A stretch of DNA of 64,000 nt from an uncultured Pelagibacteraceae bacterium (GTDB lineage: Bacteria > Pseudomonadota > Alphaproteobacteria > Pelagibacterales > Pelagibacteraceae), in NCBI GenBank assembly GCA_902608305.1, contig CACLNK010000001.1:1-64000 (forward strand), written 5' to 3'. A program made the translations under genes and the position numbers. Of the stretch, positions 63,225 through 64,000 are shown piece by piece. The stretch's first letter is position 1. The number at the start of each line of letters is the position of its first letter. The notes below the pieces were generated by a model. That model was not told the origin of the DNA. It saw only the letters and a program-made list of their open reading frames with translations, and searched no databases.

Positions 63225-63544
63225 TAAGTTTGCTTTATTGGAAGATTAACAACTAATCCATCTAATTCATCAGATACAATTAATTGGCAACTTAATCTAC
63301 TAAATTTATTTGGTTCATATGCCATATCAATCATATCTTCTTCTCCATCTTCTTTCTTTGGAAGTTTATCAAACCATTCTTCTTTGACATAAACATGACA
63401 AGTTGCGCAAGCCATTGAGCCACCACAATCAGCATCTATGCCTGGAATATTATTCTGAATTGCACCTTCCATAACACTTAACCCATTGGCTACGTCAATT
63501 GTGTGGGACTTTCCTTTATGCTCAATATATTTAATTTTAGCCAT
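63224..63544 (-). CDS. 2Fe-2S ferredoxin (adrenodoxin type)
   Basis: Small electron carrier. Cluster cysteines in DADCGGSMACATCHVYV and LSCQLIV give the C-x5-C-x2-C...C pattern of vertebrate/ISC-type ferredoxins. 106 aa. Directly upstream of the reductase gene and 72 bases behind proteorhodopsin; this order (proteorhodopsin, ferredoxin, reductase) is known in SAR11 genomes. Confidence 0.95.
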   Translation of the reverse strand: MAKIKYIEHKGKSHTIDVANGLSVMEGAIQNNIPGIDADCGGSMACATCHVYVKEEWFDKLPKKEDGEEDMIDMAYEPNKFSRLSCQLIVSDELDGLVVNLPIKQT

Positions 63545-63616
63545 AGGTGTTATATAAGCAGAAAAAAAAATAGGGCAAGTAGAAAAAAATTCTTTCTATT
63601 TTTAAAGAATATAAAA

Positions 63617-64000
63617 TTATTTAGATCTTGTGTTCGTACTTTGCATTGCAGCAACCCAGATAACTAAACCAAATGCGATTTTATTAACAAAGTCTGCTAA
63701 GTTATAAATCATGTTTAAAGAGTTGTCATCTACACTACCAATTATGTAGCCAAATACATAGCCTAGTGGGTATATACACCAGCCAACGGTAACAATCATT
63801 CTTAAAATACCAAAAGCAGTTACAAAAATTTTATTTCCACTTTTTGCCGCTGCTTTGCCAGCTTCACCAGAAAAGATTTCATATAAAACAAAAATCCATC
63901 CACCAATACTGATTGCTAAACCAAGAACTGGTTTGATGTGTCCTGTTTCTCCTGCATAAGCTCCACCTACCATCACAAGTGATCCAATTAAAAGCCTCCA
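63617..64000 (-). CDS. Proteorhodopsin, C-terminal part (cut by window edge)
   Basis: Light-driven proton pump using retinal. The frame is open to base 64000 and reads WRLLIGSLVMVGGAYAGETG, then helices E-G with RMIVTVGWCIYPLGYVFGY (retinal pocket Trp/Tyr/Pro) and NLADFVNKIAFGLVIWVAAM, where the Lys is the retinal Schiff-base site. The N-terminal helices with the proton acceptor and the spectral tuning residue lie outside the window, so blue or green type cannot be stated. Internal ATG/GTG codons near 63976 are not the start. Confidence 0.95.
   Translation of the reverse strand, partial: WRLLIGSLVMVGGAYAGETGHIKPVLGLAISIGGWIFVLYEIFSGEAGKAAAKSGNKIFVTAFGILRMIVTVGWCIYPLGYVFGYIIGSVDDNSLNMIYNLADFVNKIAFGLVIWVAAMQSTNTRSK

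Overview
The window is AT-rich, gene-dense alphaproteobacterial DNA that looks like SAR11 (Pelagibacterales, 'Candidatus Pelagibacter'-like). Reasons: proteins rich in Lys, Asn and Ile; gene spacers mostly between a short overlap and about 100 bases; alphaproteobacterial markers (a DUF1013/TrcR-type protein, the tol-pal-cpoB-tilS-ftsH-folP-glmM order, GTTC-N7-GTTC SOS boxes); and a proteorhodopsin followed by ferredoxin and ferredoxin reductase genes at the right edge. The species assignment is inference from sequence character and gene order; no search was run.

Layout. 1-8021: glyS (cut by the edge), glyQ, an S49 peptidase, ispB, pdxH, aroC, dxs, ispA, xseB. 8042-12506 (+): a Sua5-type enzyme, a two-gene ABC exporter, then rluD and rpoH, with a minus-strand tRNA-Arg between the exporter and rluD. 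12509-28237 (-): purA, thiD, glmM, folP, ftsH, tilS, cpoB, pal, tolB, tolA (split by a frameshift at an A14 tract), tolR, tolQ, a phage-type ruvC, yebC, a YmdB-like phosphoesterase, 5-FTHF cyclo-ligase, zapA and a coiled-coil partner. 28288-36598 (+): tkt, gap, pgk, class I fba, thiE, efp, suhB, rpmE, DUF1013, rpsU, tRNA-fMet. 36599-40200: an accessory island that begins with a decayed integrase remnant just behind tRNA-fMet, then a glycosyltransferase, an NDP-sugar SDR and a Lys-to-His sugar 3-dehydratase-type enzyme. 40280-47137 (-): panB, guaA, a TPR protein, a guaB without CBS domains, rlmE, a glycosyltransferase, pssA, psd. 47216-54644: icd, alaS, recA, tolC, glycerate kinase. 54653-61105: a GFA-family protein, SOS-controlled umuDC, and a surface/polysaccharide cluster (GT2, secreted lyase-like protein, YjbQ, small basic ORF, membrane methyltransferase, GT39). 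61151-64000: dksA, gst, ferredoxin reductase, ferredoxin, proteorhodopsin (cut by the edge).

How the genes connect. Thiamine is a recurring theme: thiD, thiE and a YjbQ-type protein feed TPP to dxs and tkt, both encoded here. dxs, ispA and ispB supply isoprenoids and the quinone tail; pssA, psd and a PEMT/ICMT-fold methyltransferase concern phospholipids. tkt-gap-pgk-fba is a compact carbon block that may work mainly in the gluconeogenic direction. Several proteins appear to save zinc (class I aldolase, zinc-finger-less L31, DksA with two of four zinc cysteines). The most notable items are the integrase remnant and sugar cassette behind tRNA-fMet, the tolA frameshift at a homopolymer, the ruv locus with a phage-type RuvC and no ruvAB, an apparent ATT start codon for rpsU, IMPDH lacking its regulatory domain, and SOS operators at both recA and umuDC.
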